Part shown: in pieces, positions 48,265 through 59,553 of the stretch
How positions within the stretch are numbered: the stretch's first letter is position 1
Layout: each line of letters opens with the position of its first letter
Assembly: GCA_015501585.1 (NCBI GenBank)
Contig: JADNRY010000005.1
Location: 744,001-808,000, forward strand
Source: Rhodocollybia butyracea
Taxonomy: Eukaryota; Basidiomycota; Agaricomycetes; Agaricales; Omphalotaceae
Reading direction: 5' to 3'
DNA: 64,000 bases
Program-made: the position numbers and the translations under genes
The notes under the pieces: model-generated
Told to the model about the DNA's origin: nothing
Seen by the model: only the letters and a program-made list of their open reading frames with translations
Databases searched by the model: none

Positions 48265-48771
48265 GTCGTTTATAAAAGAATGGAGGGTAAGCTGGGCTTT
48301 TTCGTAGAAACTCTGGATAAGAGAGAGCAAGCGAGCAGCTGGACGGAAGGAAAGGATGAGAAAAGTTTTTGCTTATTTTTACAGGAGCCTCATGGAGTGA
48401 TTTGAACTTTTATTGATCACGTCGTCAGTGCAACGCTGGATGTGCCTGGGGCCTGAGAATCAGATACATAGATAACCCACAAATAATACAAGCGCGATTA
48501 CTATTGGTACTTCTAAAGTCTATAGTACTTAGTACTTAGTACTGGTGTCCTGTCATGTCCTTCTCCCCGCACTATACATGTATGATGTCACGCCGACGCG
48601 CATTCGTTTCGAATTCATTGGTTGACGTGGGGCGCGAGTCGACTTTGGCAGCATGACACTGGGAGACACTCGGCGTCGAAATGGCGGAAAGCCAAAAGTC
48701 TAGGTAGCTGATATAGCCAGGTAGACTGAGAGTTATCTGAATCACTAGGATTCGCTTTTAGGATTCGGTTT

Positions 48772-49008
48772 TTAGAAACCCTTCCAAAGCTTTTTCAATC
48801 CAGAGGCTTTCTTCTCGCCATTGCCGTTGTGTGGACGTAGGACTTTTCCGAGCTGCTCGTATGTGTGGTGTGTCTCTCGTGGAGACTGGGCAGCGGGGAT
48901 GAAGAGGCCAAAACCGGAATAGGAATGGCTGGGTGTAGAGGTAAAGGCGCCGAATGAAGAGTAGGCGTCGTCGGTGTATGTGGATGTGGATGTGGTGAAG
49001 AAAGACAT
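48772..49008 (-). CDS. small orphan protein, 78 residues
   Basis: The frame from ATG at 49008 reads MSFFTTSTSTYTDDAYSSFG, then FTSTPSHSYSGFGLFIPAAQ, SPRETHHTYEQLGKVLRPHN and a basic amphipathic end KKASGLKKLWKGF. I know no family. A paralogue at 56569-56823 keeps the same core, so the coding frame has been conserved across the duplication. No signal peptide. Ser/Thr/Tyr-rich front and cationic tail. A 12-bp tandem repeat lies just upstream of the start codon; a longer frame through it is possible but reads as simple repeats (RAIHRVIHRAIHRA). Confidence 0.5.
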   Translation of the reverse strand: MSFFTTSTSTYTDDAYSSFGAFTSTPSHSYSGFGLFIPAAQSPRETHHTYEQLGKVLRPHNGNGEKKASGLKKLWKGF

Positions 49009-49010
49009 TG

Positions 49011-49077
49011 CTCGATGGATTGCTCGATGGATTACTCGATGGATAGCTCGATGGATAGTTCGATGGACAACTCGATG
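49011..49077. repeat. 12-bp tandem repeat (CTCGATGGATWR)
   Basis: Five to six copies of CTCGATGGATTG-like units directly before the start codon of the 78-residue protein. The duplicated locus has only one such unit (near 56800). Confidence 0.8.
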
Positions 49078-49162
49078 TCTGGAATAGCCAGCTGCTGATC
49101 CTTCCATCCTCAAACTCCTCAACATTATATACCCCCAACATCCAGCACCAATTGGAACTCAA

Positions 49163-50600
49163 TCGTTGCTTCGCCCTCGACTAGAAATTACCATAAAAGG
49201 AGATTTCGTATGCGTTTTTTTGCCTTTTTCGTACATCGCAGCTTGACGTTGCTTGACGTTGCTTGACGACAGCGTGCCAGCATCGAGAAACCATAGAGAC
49301 CGAGAGTCCAATCCAGTCAAAATAGCCTCAACAGGAAATAATGGAGAAGGACAATGCAGAACTGCTATAGTGCCGTATTTGGTTCGAGTTAGGGTTAGGG
49401 TCAGTTCGGCAAGCGCTCAGTTGCCTTGCCTTCACTTGCAATACACGTTCTCGCTTTACATACAAGCTTCAAGCCCCAATGCCCCAAGCTTCGCGGTGCC
49501 AACTCGTTTTTGAATGCGCCGGATCTGGTTAGTGGTTACAAGCTCGTGGATGCAAAACTCCTGGGACACAGAAATAATAGGGAAGAATGCGTGGCAGGCT
49601 GAGCTGCTGCTGAAGTGCGTTTTTGTTTTACTTGGTATCTAATCTATGTTTTCATCGATCGGAAAGGCTGATATTGAACCAAATTTTCAACCAGTTGTCC
49701 ATTTTTTTCTTTGATATTGGGTGTATCAACGAAGAGCTCTGCGGGTGTCTTAACTAATGTTGATGGGCTGTTTCGTTCAGAGTTATAGCAGGTTATAGCT
49801 TATCCTGTTCTTCAACCGTATCAAATCCCGTCTCAATACTACTTCTTGATGGTTTCGCGTTTCCTTTTAATTTCACTGCCATCGGAGGAAAATCTCGTGG
49901 GCAACGTTTTCGTTTGGGCGCCTTCCCCTTTCCCCTACTGCAACATGCTCGAACTACATTATGCACCAAATCTTTCGTACCTGGCCCCTCCTCCAGACTC
50001 GGTTGTCGCACAGGCCATTGGGCTGCGCTCCATTTGACTGGAAGCAACATTCATCAATGAAGCTGCGGAAGGACGAAGGACATTCCGGCGAATATGGACA
50101 GGTATAAGGGGTATAAGGGGTATAAGAGGTATAAGGGGTACCCGAGGATTTTCGGGGAGACTGGAGGGAAGAACTTCCATATCATGCATAAGTCTGCTGA
50201 GGTTGCGAAATGCGGCTCATACAGCCTGTTCGCGCTGTTCGCGGAGCTTTTCGAGTACCCAAGGCAAGCGATCTATTACGATCTATTATTGAGTTCTTCT
50301 GCGTGTCTTCCACTAAGTAACCTACTCAACACATGCATCAGGGCCTGCAGGCCAGAAGTGCTCCGCCGCGGCTCGACGTCTCGTTAATTTGGACTGGCGG
50401 TTTCGCCTCGAGGATCGGCTTTTCCGGTGTAACGTGTATCATCCAATTCGTACGATACCTGGCCCCCTCCTCCAGAGGTCATCGCACAGGCCATCGGGCA
50501 CAAGAGTTTCGCTTGCGCTCCATTTCACTGGAATCATCTTCATCTCCAAGAACCTTCGGAATGACATAGCGAGATGCGCACGCGTGGACGCCTAACACCT
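49163..50600. other. 1.4 kb of local duplications, no recognised gene
   Basis: Part (49200-49510) is the flank of the 78-residue gene and resembles 56820-57110. A minisatellite of GGTATAAGGG (four copies) is at 50101-50141. The segment near 49979 (ACCTGGCCCCTCCTCCAGA..CGCACAGGCCAT) recurs near 50458. No exon chain found. Confidence 0.45.
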
Positions 50601-51230
50601 TCAAGTTTTCAGAGGTTGGCCGGCTTTTGACAACATCACGTCTTACATGTATGGCGTGAATGCCAAAGATCTGGGAGCTGAGAGAGTCCTCGTTGGAGGC
50701 ACAGGTAGTCTTCTTCCAACGATAGTACGACTGAGCCGCGCCGTTCTACCCATTTAACCATTCAAACTACGTGGCTAGGTGACAGCTCCAAAGGTTAGCT
50801 CATTCAAGCAACCGTTATTCTCATGAAGGACCCAACATATGGTCGCAATGGTCGTCGGGTCGAGGAGATCTTTGGCCTTGTCATTACACGATGTTTTTCT
50901 TTATCTTCTGAAAGCTAAATGGCTTACGTGTTCGAAGATGCGGGTTATGAGAAAACACTGCGATTGATTGATACCACTACTGATCACGGTCGAAGTGGCG
51001 CAATGTACGTTTCATTGTATTATCCCTTATCCCTCCATTTATCTTAGTCCTAATCTTTCATCTTTCCCGATATCAGCTTCCCCTCTGAGCGCAAAGCCCT
51101 CATCATGGCCACCAATGACCTCCGCAATGCTGCGCGCAATATTCGTTACAACGAAAATGTACCAGTGCTGTTGTTGGGCAGCAGCCTTTTGGTGGTGCAC
51201 GCACGAGTTGAACGAACGAACGAACGATCT
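50601..51230 (+). pseudogene. exon-like remains of an unrecognised gene
   Basis: Several pieces look like exons in compatible strand order: FDNITSYMYGVNAKDLGAER (near 50630), MKDPTYGRNGRRVEEIFGLV (near 50824), YVFEDAGYEKTLRLIDTTTD (near 50924) and MATNDLRNAARNIRYNENVP (near 51105). GT-like ends follow some of them. I cannot place the family or join them in one frame, and stops lie between. The pieces suggest a truncated or decayed enzyme gene. Beyond 51230 nothing continues it. Confidence 0.35.
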
Positions 51231-51776
51231 AGCGAGAAGTATGAGTATTTTTCTCTCGGTTTGTTAGTGCGAGGAGTCTCAGGGAGAATTTCGCCGGAGT
51301 GTAATATCGAACGGCTTCGATTAATTAGTCTCTTGATAGGCATAGAGGTTAGAGCACTGAGCTGCCAGTATTGTGTCAGTAAGTACGCTACTATAAACTT
51401 CCCCCAATTACAGTGACGGCGTAGTAATGTGTATCAGACACTCGCCCAGTTCTACTACTCGCAATGAGGTGAAAACTTACCACAAATCTTTCACTGTAAA
51501 CGGTCTCTGCTTTGCGAACCATATTTTTCAGTAGTGTTGAAAGGATCCTAACTGTTAAGGCTGGGCGAGGAAGCAAGTATACTCAAACTTCGGGGAAAAA
51601 CAGACTAGTATCCAAATAATTAAATTCAGTCAACGAGGCTACAAAAAGCAGGTTCCATAGATAGTAACGCAGTTTTAGGCAAGCGTTAATACTTGAAGTC
51701 TGAAATGGCAGCACCCAAATAAGCTTAGAAAACTTCAAAGAGACAAAGGCGACTCACCTTGAAGCACAAAATGATA

Positions 51777-54683
51777 TCACACACCAATATGAACAAAATT
51801 TACCCACCTCTCCAAGGTTATGCCCTCCCTCCCTCTCATTTTCCTGACTGCCTCAGACAATGCTTGTGCTTGTGCTCCAACCTCATTGCATCGAGATAAG
51901 TTTTCATCCGAGAGAAGATGCGAGTAAAATTCTTTCGCCATTTCTGGCCCATCTACATCAGCCATCTCCCACATGGTTCCAACCACACTCCGAAAACCAC
52001 AGAACTGCATTGCAGCTGCAAGGTGAATGACTTCATCATGAACACTTCCTGGGGGCTGTTCTGCTGTGTGACATGCTGAGAGAAATGCAAAGGTGGCATT
52101 GGGCAAATTGAGGCGGATTATGTCCATCAAGGCAAAACGTGAACCCCCAGCCAGTGAGAAGTAAGAGCTAAAGGGTTTCCCGGGGATGAGGGTACCATGT
52201 GATGCAATATGGAGCCACTCATGGTCAACAAGGGCCTTTTCTAATTCTTGCTTAGTAGCTGCAGGTCCCTCCATAGATGTAGTAGGGATGAGCTTTTGAT
52301 ACTGTAAAATTTGATGGATCTCCTCCTTTGTCCTTGGAAGGGATTTATCATACTGGCTGGCCACTAGAAGATGGGGTAGTTGTGAAGATGATTTGGTATT
52401 ATTGAAGGCATCAATGAGAGCAGTGAGTGTAGGAGTGTATGATGAGATGTACAAGTCAGGAAGGAATTCCTTTGTTCCAGGTGAAGTGGGACCTGCGGCA
52501 TGTAGTGGGAGCGTGGATAAAATAGATGTGGGGCACCAAAATATCCGTGACTTTTCTGGAATGTGGAGCTCATGGAGTCTGGTGACAACAGGGGATACTA
52601 GAAGATCCCATAGGTCCTTCAGAGTAGCTCGAAGGACATGATTGTATCGCTTCGGAGACACTTTGATACCAGACCTTGCTTCTGTGAGTTGCTGCACAAG
52701 AGTTTCTACCTGTTCATGAAAACCTTCTACCAACGAAATCAATACTGGCGAGTTTTGTTCCAATACGATGAGTGCGTCAGACCTATACCTACTGCAATTA
52801 ACCACAATGACAGGGCCATTTTTTGCAGCAGATTTTAGTTCATTAAATGATTTTCTGCTCAAAAATGTCTCCAATCCAGGGATTTTATGTATCTTCTCAA
52901 TAATGTCACTTCGAGCATGCAAGAGACGGCGCTTCTCAGACAAGCTATGACCAAACAGGTCCCCGTTTACCTCCATCTCATGCTGGTGGCTGTGAGTCTG
53001 AAAGCGGAGACTTGTGTCAGGCTCAACAGAATTTTCCATTGAGAGTCGCTCAAGTTGGCGATTGATCTGCATCAACTCATCAGCTAGTGATGGATCCAGA
53101 GCCTGTAGCTTGTCCATTGGTGTCCTCAATCCCCGCAGTTCAGACCAGAGCAACCCCCGCCCTTGTTCTATGATCTCTACAGCTAGGGCAAGCTGATCTA
53201 GTTGAATTGCCCGTGATGCCCCATCTGAGAAAAATTTTGGAAGCTTGATGACAGATGAGAGGTGCTGGTACTGCAAAGAGATCATAGGCATCATGGCAAG
53301 AGAGCGGGAAATCAGGGAAAGCCCAGTGATATATGCATCCAGGTTAGATTGAGCAATATCATGGCGCCATGTAAAGTCCACCCAGTTCCTTACTGTCCTC
53401 AAACATTCTGATACTGGAGAATATATATCCTCGGCAGCCTGTTTGGAAGCCGATATACACTCTGTTAGATCCTCTTGGTGGCCTGTCAGCTCAAAGCGGA
53501 TGCTGAGGCTCAGACTGAGCCCACTGAGGAAGGAACCATGTAGTGGATGACCTATGGGACAAAGGAGGAGTGCATCTCTATTCAACTGAATAGAGTTGTC
53601 AAGATCTTCCAGATGGCCTGTCTGCTGGAAACGAATCCGGAGGCATAGACTGAGGTTGTTGAGTGAAGAACTACGGTCTGGGTGGCCCATGGGACGGAGT
53701 AGAAGAGCATCTCTATTCAATTCAATAGAGTTGTCAAGATCTTCCAGCTGACTTGTCTGCTGGAAGCGAATCCGGAGGCACAGACTGAGGTTGTTGAGTG
53801 AAGAACCACGGTCTGGGTGGCCCATGGGACGGAGTAGAAGTGCATCTCTACTCAATTGAATAGAGTTGTCAAGGTCTTCTAGATAGCCTGTCTGCTGGAA
53901 GCGAATCCAGAGGCACAGACCTAGGTTGTTGAGTGAAGAACCACGGTCCGGGTGGCCCATGGGACGGAGTAGAAGTGCATCTCTATTCAATTCAATAGAG
54001 TTTTCAAGATCTTCTAGATAGCCTGTCTGCTTGAAGCGATTCCAGAGGCACAGACTAAGATTGTTGAGTGAAGAAGCATGGTCTGGGTGGCCCATGGGAC
54101 AGAGTAGAAGTGCATCTCTATTCAATTCAATAGAGTTGTCAAGATCTTCCAGATGGCCTGTTTGTTGGAAGCGATTCCAGAGGCCTAGACTGAGGTTGTG
54201 GAGTGAAGAACCATGGTGTGGGTGGCCCATGGGATGGAGTAGAAGTGCATCTCTATCCAACTGAATAGACTCATTAAGATCTTCGAGATAGCCTGTTTGT
54301 TGGAAGCGATTCCAGAGGCCTAGACTGAGGTTGTGGAGTGAAGAATCATGGTGTGGGTGGCCCATGGGATGGAGTAGAAGTGCATCTCTATCCAACTGAA
54401 TAGACTCATTAAGATCTTCGAGATAGCCCGTTTGTTGGAAGCGATTCCAGAGGCACAGACTCAGGTTGTAGAGTGAAGAAGCACGGTCCGGGTGGTCGCC
54501 GTCCCTGGCACAGAGCGGAAGTGTATTTCTATCTGAATCATCATTAAACTCTTCAAGGTGGCCTGTCTTCCGAAAGAAATTTACGAGACCCATACTGAGG
54601 TTCTTGAATGCTGAAGTACGCTTAGGGTGGCCAACAAGATGGGGACGGGTAGCTCGTCCACGTTTGATTTTGTCCTCATTCAA
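51777..54683 (-). CDS. TPR-CHAT protein (caspase-like protease fold)
   Basis: One long frame of 968 codons. Residues about 18-420 are nine tandem 45-residue TPR-like repeats, consensus HPDRGSSLNNLSLCLRIRFQ plus LEDLDNSIQLNRDALLLRPM; repeats 2-8 are nearly identical. A helical linker follows, then a CHAT domain over the last 270 residues. The catalytic pair is present: His in HIASHGTLIPG (about residue 826) and Cys in FAFLSACHTAE (about residue 869). CHAT proteases are related to separase and caspases; TPR-CHAT proteins are abundant in mushrooms, where a role in non-self response or regulated death is suspected but unproven. The open frame begins at a Leu codon and a stop lies about 60 nt further up, so a first exon probably remains to be found near 54690-54940 and the true start is uncertain. 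Confidence 0.85.
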   Translation of the reverse strand: MNEDKIKRGRATRPHLVGHPKRTSAFKNLSMGLVNFFRKTGHLEEFNDDSDRNTLPLCARDGDHPDRASSLYNLSLCLWNRFQQTGYLEDLNESIQLDRDALLLHPMGHPHHDSSLHNLSLGLWNRFQQTGYLEDLNESIQLDRDALLLHPMGHPHHGSSLHNLSLGLWNRFQQTGHLEDLDNSIELNRDALLLCPMGHPDHASSLNNLSLCLWNRFKQTGYLEDLENSIELNRDALLLRPMGHPDRGSSLNNLGLCLWIRFQQTGYLEDLDNSIQLSRDALLLRPMGHPDRGSSLNNLSLCLRIRFQQTSQLEDLDNSIELNRDALLLRPMGHPDRSSSLNNLSLCLRIRFQQTGHLEDLDNSIQLNRDALLLCPIGHPLHGSFLSGLSLSLSIRFELTGHQEDLTECISASKQAAEDIYSPVSECLRTVRNWVDFTWRHDIAQSNLDAYITGLSLISRSLAMMPMISLQYQHLSSVIKLPKFFSDGASRAIQLDQLALAVEIIEQGRGLLWSELRGLRTPMDKLQALDPSLADELMQINRQLERLSMENSVEPDTSLRFQTHSHQHEMEVNGDLFGHSLSEKRRLLHARSDIIEKIHKIPGLETFLSRKSFNELKSAAKNGPVIVVNCSRYRSDALIVLEQNSPVLISLVEGFHEQVETLVQQLTEARSGIKVSPKRYNHVLRATLKDLWDLLVSPVVTRLHELHIPEKSRIFWCPTSILSTLPLHAAGPTSPGTKEFLPDLYISSYTPTLTALIDAFNNTKSSSQLPHLLVASQYDKSLPRTKEEIHQILQYQKLIPTTSMEGPAATKQELEKALVDHEWLHIASHGTLIPGKPFSSYFSLAGGSRFALMDIIRLNLPNATFAFLSACHTAEQPPGSVHDEVIHLAAAMQFCGFRSVVGTMWEMADVDGPEMAKEFYSHLLSDENLSRCNEVGAQAQALSEAVRKMRGREGITLERWVNFVHIGV
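53548..54498 (-). repeat. 135-bp TPR-coding tandem repeats
   Basis: Seven near-identical 135-bp units code for TPR repeats 2-8. Phrases such as GGTTGTTGAGTGAAGAACCA and TGGGTGGCCCATGGGA (plus strand) recur in register. This indicates recent unit turnover. Confidence 0.85.
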
Positions 54684-56330
54684 ATCTGCAAAACCTGGGT
54701 TTTGATCAAAGCAGTTGTATTCAGTTGCTATTCAGTCCAAAGCATCTCAGAGCAAGGGTACTCGCTGTAGAGCACTCTGAAGTGCTCTGGGTTGCTTTGA
54801 CAGCTTTGACAGCTTTGGAGCGCTCCAGAGTGCTCCAGAGCAGCCAAAGCTTGTCCCAGGTTTTGCAGATGTTTTCCTGTAATAATATTGTAAATTTCCA
54901 TTGACAGCTAGGATTCTTTGATCGCTTTCCGCAGCCATCCACCTACCTTCGGACTCTCAGCGCAATGGTTTGGTCTGCCAATTTCGGGTTTTATAGGTCC
55001 TTTAAGTCCCTTTCGAGAACTTAGTTGACGTGGTGAACTAAGACTGCTTTAGGCATTTTGGTATAACAAAAAAAGGATCAGACAAACTCGTTCCCCATTA
55101 TGTTGTCTATGAAAATTCCTCGCACAACTTTAGTAATTGCACTTCAAACGATCTTTGAGGATATTTATCTGGAAAGGCCCACGCCGTCAGATGCAACCCA
55201 CTGAAGCAAGTAATACCCATGGGGGCTCACTGTTATATCCGTGATATAGGTTGACTGACTCGGGGTCTGTCTAACTACTGGTTCGATGGAAAGAACGTGT
55301 ATGCCGCACTACCTGCCTGCGACTAATACCCTTCGCCCGGTCTGAATTACATACATGCCTCATGTCTTTCCTCATGTACGGTTCCCAATTTACCTCTTAT
55401 ACAGTAAGGATTTCACAAATTCATTGACCTCGTTCACTGAACGAGGTCGGAAGCCTCTTCAAAATTCGTAAATTACCCGCCCTCTTATTGAGCTCAATAC
55501 TAGCTCGATGTGCTATCCAGTTATTCGGACTTTCATCGATATCGATCAGAACGATGCGCCCATGCGGATGGTGCGTATTTGGGAGATCACACGGATAGAG
55601 ATCATGGAAGATCAATAAGATCGGCTGCGAGACAGGTAAACTCGAGAAGGCGAGCAATATTAGAGTCTCCAATTGATTCGAAAGCACTACACCTTGCAGG
55701 TCTTGAAGATAGACCCAGTGGGATCTCGAGAAGAAGCGCACACCGGTGTCAACTTTGTTTGGAACAATCCCGACTTGATCACCGTCTCTTCCTCAAAGAC
55801 CCTCGTAGTGTGGCGTCAGTACTCTACATAACAGAAGTCACCATGGGCGTATCTCACAAATGATGGCCTTTGATACTCACGTTGTAGTGCAGTTGAAGTA
55901 ATTGTTCGCCATGTCTGAGTCCGTGCAAATGTTCTTACAAACAAAGCGGGACGCAGCTGGTCGGACTCGAATAGTACTAGAAAGCATACCATCTCTCAAA
56001 CACGACTCTCCTGCGCCAAAAGAACGCCCGGGAAGGCGGTGAGCAGAGTGATTAATCTTTGACCCGTTCACGGATCGACAATATGGATTATGGCATGAGG
56101 CATGCTGGCAAGAACACGAAAGAACTCTTGCGATCGGGTTCTGGTGACTCCGGTACCAGTCGTGGACCACACGGTGCATGATATCTAGGAGGTTTGAGGG
56201 TAGGTGTAGCAAAGACAATGTTTTCCCGAGGGCAAGAGGTAAGGGTATTCTGGGATACAGAGGGTGCGTAAGAAAAGGATATATGTGGATGTGAGGCATT
56301 GCTCGCCTTTCCACCACGATCGCAGCGCCT
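54684..56330. other. 1.6 kb, possible missing first exon and unassigned frames
   Basis: The first 260 bp may contain the 5' exon of the TPR-CHAT gene. A minus frame at 55421-55741 (about 106 codons, HPHGRIVLIDIDESPNNWIA) has protein-like composition but no start, no partners and no known motif. I found no complete gene. Confidence 0.35.
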
Positions 56331-56568
56331 CATGCCTCAGGCCTGGAGCTCTAGTACTTATGTACTTAAGTCCTGTCATGTCCTCCTCCTCCTGTCTCGC
56401 ACTGTATATATCACACCGCCGCGCGTTCGTTTCCGATTTACTATTGGTTAGCGTGAGGCGCGACTTTGGAAGTATGAGTCGACATTGGGCGTCGAAATGG
56501 CGGAAAGCCAAAAGTCTAGGTAGCTGATATAGCCAAGTAGACTGAGATATAACGGTGATCACTAGGAT

Positions 56569-56823
56569 TCAGTTTTGAAAAGCCTTCCAAAGCTTTTTGA
56601 ATCCAGAGGCTTTCTTTTGGCCATTGTATGGACGTAAGATTTTGCCTAGTTGCTCGTACGTGTGGTCTGTGTCTCGTGGAGACTGGGCAGCAGGAATGAG
56701 CAGACCAAGACCGGAATATGAATGGCCGGGTGCAGAGGTAAAGACGCCGAATGAAGAGTAGGCGTCGGAGTAGTGTGGAGGTGGTGAAGAAAGATATAGC
56801 TCGATGGATTGATTGGAATTCAA
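56569..56823 (-). pseudogene. decayed paralogue of the 78-residue orphan protein
   Basis: The core matches 48772-49008 closely: SDAYSSFGVFTSAPGHSYSG, LIPAAQSPRDTDHTYEQLGK and KKASGFKKLWKAF. The position of the original ATG is now ATA and the next few codons have lost two bases, so the old start and frame are gone. Only a Leu (TTG) start is in frame. Probably a pseudogene, unless a new first exon is used. Its flanks (56330-57110) also resemble 48530-49500. Confidence 0.55.
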
Positions 56824-57223
56824 TCGTTGCTTCGTCCTCGACTAGAAATTACCAAAGTGTGCGTTTTTGCTTTTTTCGGACACCGCAGCTTGACGGCATC
56901 TTGAACCCATATAAACCTAGAGTCCAATCCAGTCAAAAACATCCCAGAAGCGCTATAGTGCCGTATTCAAGTTTAGGTTTAGGGTCAGTTCTACAAGCGC
57001 CCGGAACGAAGAAGCGCCCAGTGGCCTTGCCTTCACTTGCACTACACGTCCACACGCTCTCGGTCTACATACAAGCTTCAAGCCCCAAGAGCTTCACGAT
57101 GCCAACTTGTCTCAGAAAATTGACTCCAGTATCACAGAGATGAGGATTTTATTAAGAATGACGTCAAATCCCAGGATCAAACCTTCTCTTACATCTCGCG
57201 CAGTCTTCCTGACTAAAACCCCC

Positions 57224-57936
57224 ATGTCGAACGAAACCGCTGCTCCTCAATCTCTCACAGAATGGGCTCAGTCTCATTTCACCGCCTTTTTCGAACACAA
57301 CACCACCTCTGCCTCTAACGACGCTCAAGATGATCCCACACCTGATCAGAGTCCGTCCCTCGATTCCCAAATCCAAGCAATGTTCTCTCCAAACGCACAA
57401 ATCTTCATGAACCATACTGGTCCTCTTTCCGTGGGCGATTTCACCAAGCAGATGGGGCAGGCCTTCGGGACGAATCAGACCAGTGTGGAGTGGAAGGAGT
57501 CTTTTGAGGTCGATGATCAAGCTCAGGATAAGACAGAGGAAGGAAAGGTAAGCATCGTTATATATGTCATTCATAACCGGCTTCATCTTAGCTTGATCAA
57601 CATATCATCTATCGTCTCCATCCTTAGACCGGTATCTTTGCTGGATACCTCATCGTCACCCGCACGCTCAAGTTTAGAATCAGAGCTGCCCCCGCAAAGA
57701 ACTATACCACTATCTCGTTGTCTGCAAAGTGGGTTCACATTGTTTTCGCACCCAGATTCCTTCAATCTTTTCGTTATCACTTTGCTATGTAAAGTACTGA
57801 TCTATACCATCTCACCCGTAGGATCGCCCACGAGTCAAGTTCAGCTTCGGGAAGTGGAGACGACAGGAGAATTGTACAATTATTCTATACTTCGATGGTG
57901 AAGGCTGCTCCGGTGCATTTACAAGGTATACCGTGA
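57224..57936 (+). CDS. small NTF2-like fold protein (tentative), 179 residues
   Basis: Three exons (57224-57547, 57628-57728, 57822-57936) join in frame. The start MSNETAAPQSLTEWAQSHFT is followed by an acidic linker, and the centre reads QIQAMFSPNAQIFMNHTGPL SVGDFTKQMGQAFG, then VEWKESFEV and GIFAGYLIVTRTLKFRIRAA (pieces listed separately). The pattern of a helix, an NxxxxGP turn, a second helix and long strands is like SnoaL/NTF2-like proteins, but I see no clear catalytic residues, so the family is tentative. The last exon is Ser-rich and ends VKAAPVHLQGIP. Probably cytosolic. An upstream ATG at 57140 is in frame and cannot be excluded. Confidence 0.6.
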
Positions 57937-58218
57937 AGAAAACTAGTACATCTGTGGCGTGTAAGTTAGTATCTGTTAGTATGGATCTGTATGGATTCGT
58001 CGAATTTAGGTCTATAACATAGCAAGGGACGAACCGAATAAGAACAGGGCCCACAGGGCCCCACTGGAAACAGGTGATTTTGACACAGGGAAAGATGATT
58101 TCCCGGAAACCGCGCGACATTTTGGAAATTATAAACCGAGAACAGAAAGAGGAGCATTTGGCAATCATTTCCTTGCTTTCCTTCCCAACACTTCCCAATA
58201 CTTACCACTCCCAATACC

Positions 58219-59553
58219 ATGGCCAAACTCATCGTTGTAACTGGCGCTACCGGACAGTAAGTCTTCTCTCCCAAAAAAAAAGTGTTAGTCCCTACCTCGC
58301 AAATTGATTCGTTCGAATTCATTCGAATTCACAGACAAGGAAGCTCTGTCATCAACTTCCTGCTCAAAGAACCCTCCGAAACCTTCTCCATCCGCGCAGT
58401 CACCCGCAACCCCCAATCCGCCGCCGCGCAAGCGCTCTCCGCAAAGGGCATCGACGTCGTCCAAGCCGACCTCTCCTCCCTCGCCCAAGTCACCGCAGCC
58501 TTCACCGGCGCCTGGGGCGTCTTCGGCCTCACGCAGTTCTACGAGCACGGGTACGACGCGGAGCAACTCCACGGTTCCAACATCATCGCTGCCGCGCAAG
58601 CCGCAGGCGTGCGCCACATCGTGTGGTCCACCGTTGAAGGGCGCGACGGCGAGTGCGGCGCCATCAGCTGGAAATCGAAGGCGGAGATCGAGGATATGGT
58701 TATGAAGTCGGGGATCCCGTGGACGTTTGTGTACATCCCGATGTATTATGAGAATTTCTGGACAAGCTTCTTCGCGCCCACGTATGAGGAGGAGAAGGGG
58801 TTCAGCTGGAGCGTGGGGTTCCTTCCGGATGTGCCGGTGTTTGCGTTTGCGGTGGAGGATTTGGGGGGGTGGGTTGTTCCTGCGTTTAGGGAGCCGGAGA
58901 ATTGGAATGGTGCGTTACGCGGTCTTGTTGTGAATTTCCCTTCCCCCCTCTTCTCCCTTCTCCCCCCTCTCTCTCCCTTCCCCTCCCTCCAAGTCAAATT
59001 TTCTTGTTCCGACGTTCTGATGTCCTATTCCGATTCTGATTCTGATCACTCACTCGCTTGTTTCCTTGGCTTGGCTATGTTACCCCACTTACCCCACTCA
59101 CAGGCAAGAAAATCAAGATCGTAGTCGAATACCTCACCCTGCGCGACATCGCCACCCAATTCAGCGAAGTGACGGGCGAGAAAGCGGGGCTCGCTGTCGA
59201 GCTCACCAAAGAGCAATTCGAAGCCTCGCGGTATGCGGATCACCCAGCTGCAGAGCTGATGTATCTGTCTTGGGAGTATGTTATTAGAGCTGGGCCAGAG
59301 AGTGGTGTCAGGGTAAGCTCCCCATGCCTCATGATCATGCGTGATCGCTTTCGCTTTCGGCGTAGAACTTGTGGGAGACAGTGTCTTACTGACGTCTTTT
59401 TATCTTTTTGTTTTGTAGGACAAGGACCAAACCCTCTCGATATACCCACAGGCGAAAACGTACCGCGTATGGTTGAAGGGGAGTAAGATCATGGCGGATC
59501 TGGTGCACAAGTTGAAAGCGGAGGCTGCTGGGAAGGGATTGCAGGGCGTTTAG
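58219..59553 (+). CDS. NmrA-like NAD(P)-binding protein
   Basis: Four exons (58219-58256, 58335-58909, 59104-59312, 59419-59553) give 318 residues, normal for this family. The dinucleotide-binding loop is at the N-terminus: KLIVVTGATGQQGSSV (GxxGxxG). Further family features are RAVTRNPQSAAAQALSAKGI, VVQADLSSLAQVTAAFTGAW, GVRHIVWSTVEG and IPWTFVYIPMYYENF. The C-terminus has the family end YPQAKTYRVWLKGS. NmrA-like proteins are short-chain dehydrogenase relatives; several act as redox sensors, and in Aspergillus NmrA represses the nitrogen regulator AreA. Whether this one is an enzyme or sensor is unknown. The third intron was chosen so that the last exon reads DKDQTLSIYPQ; the other frame stops early. 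Confidence 0.9.

Noticed and set aside
49390..49412. TTAGGGTTAGGG, telomere-like
   Set aside because: Only two units inside an otherwise ordinary duplicated segment; the related locus near 56960 lacks the perfect repeat.
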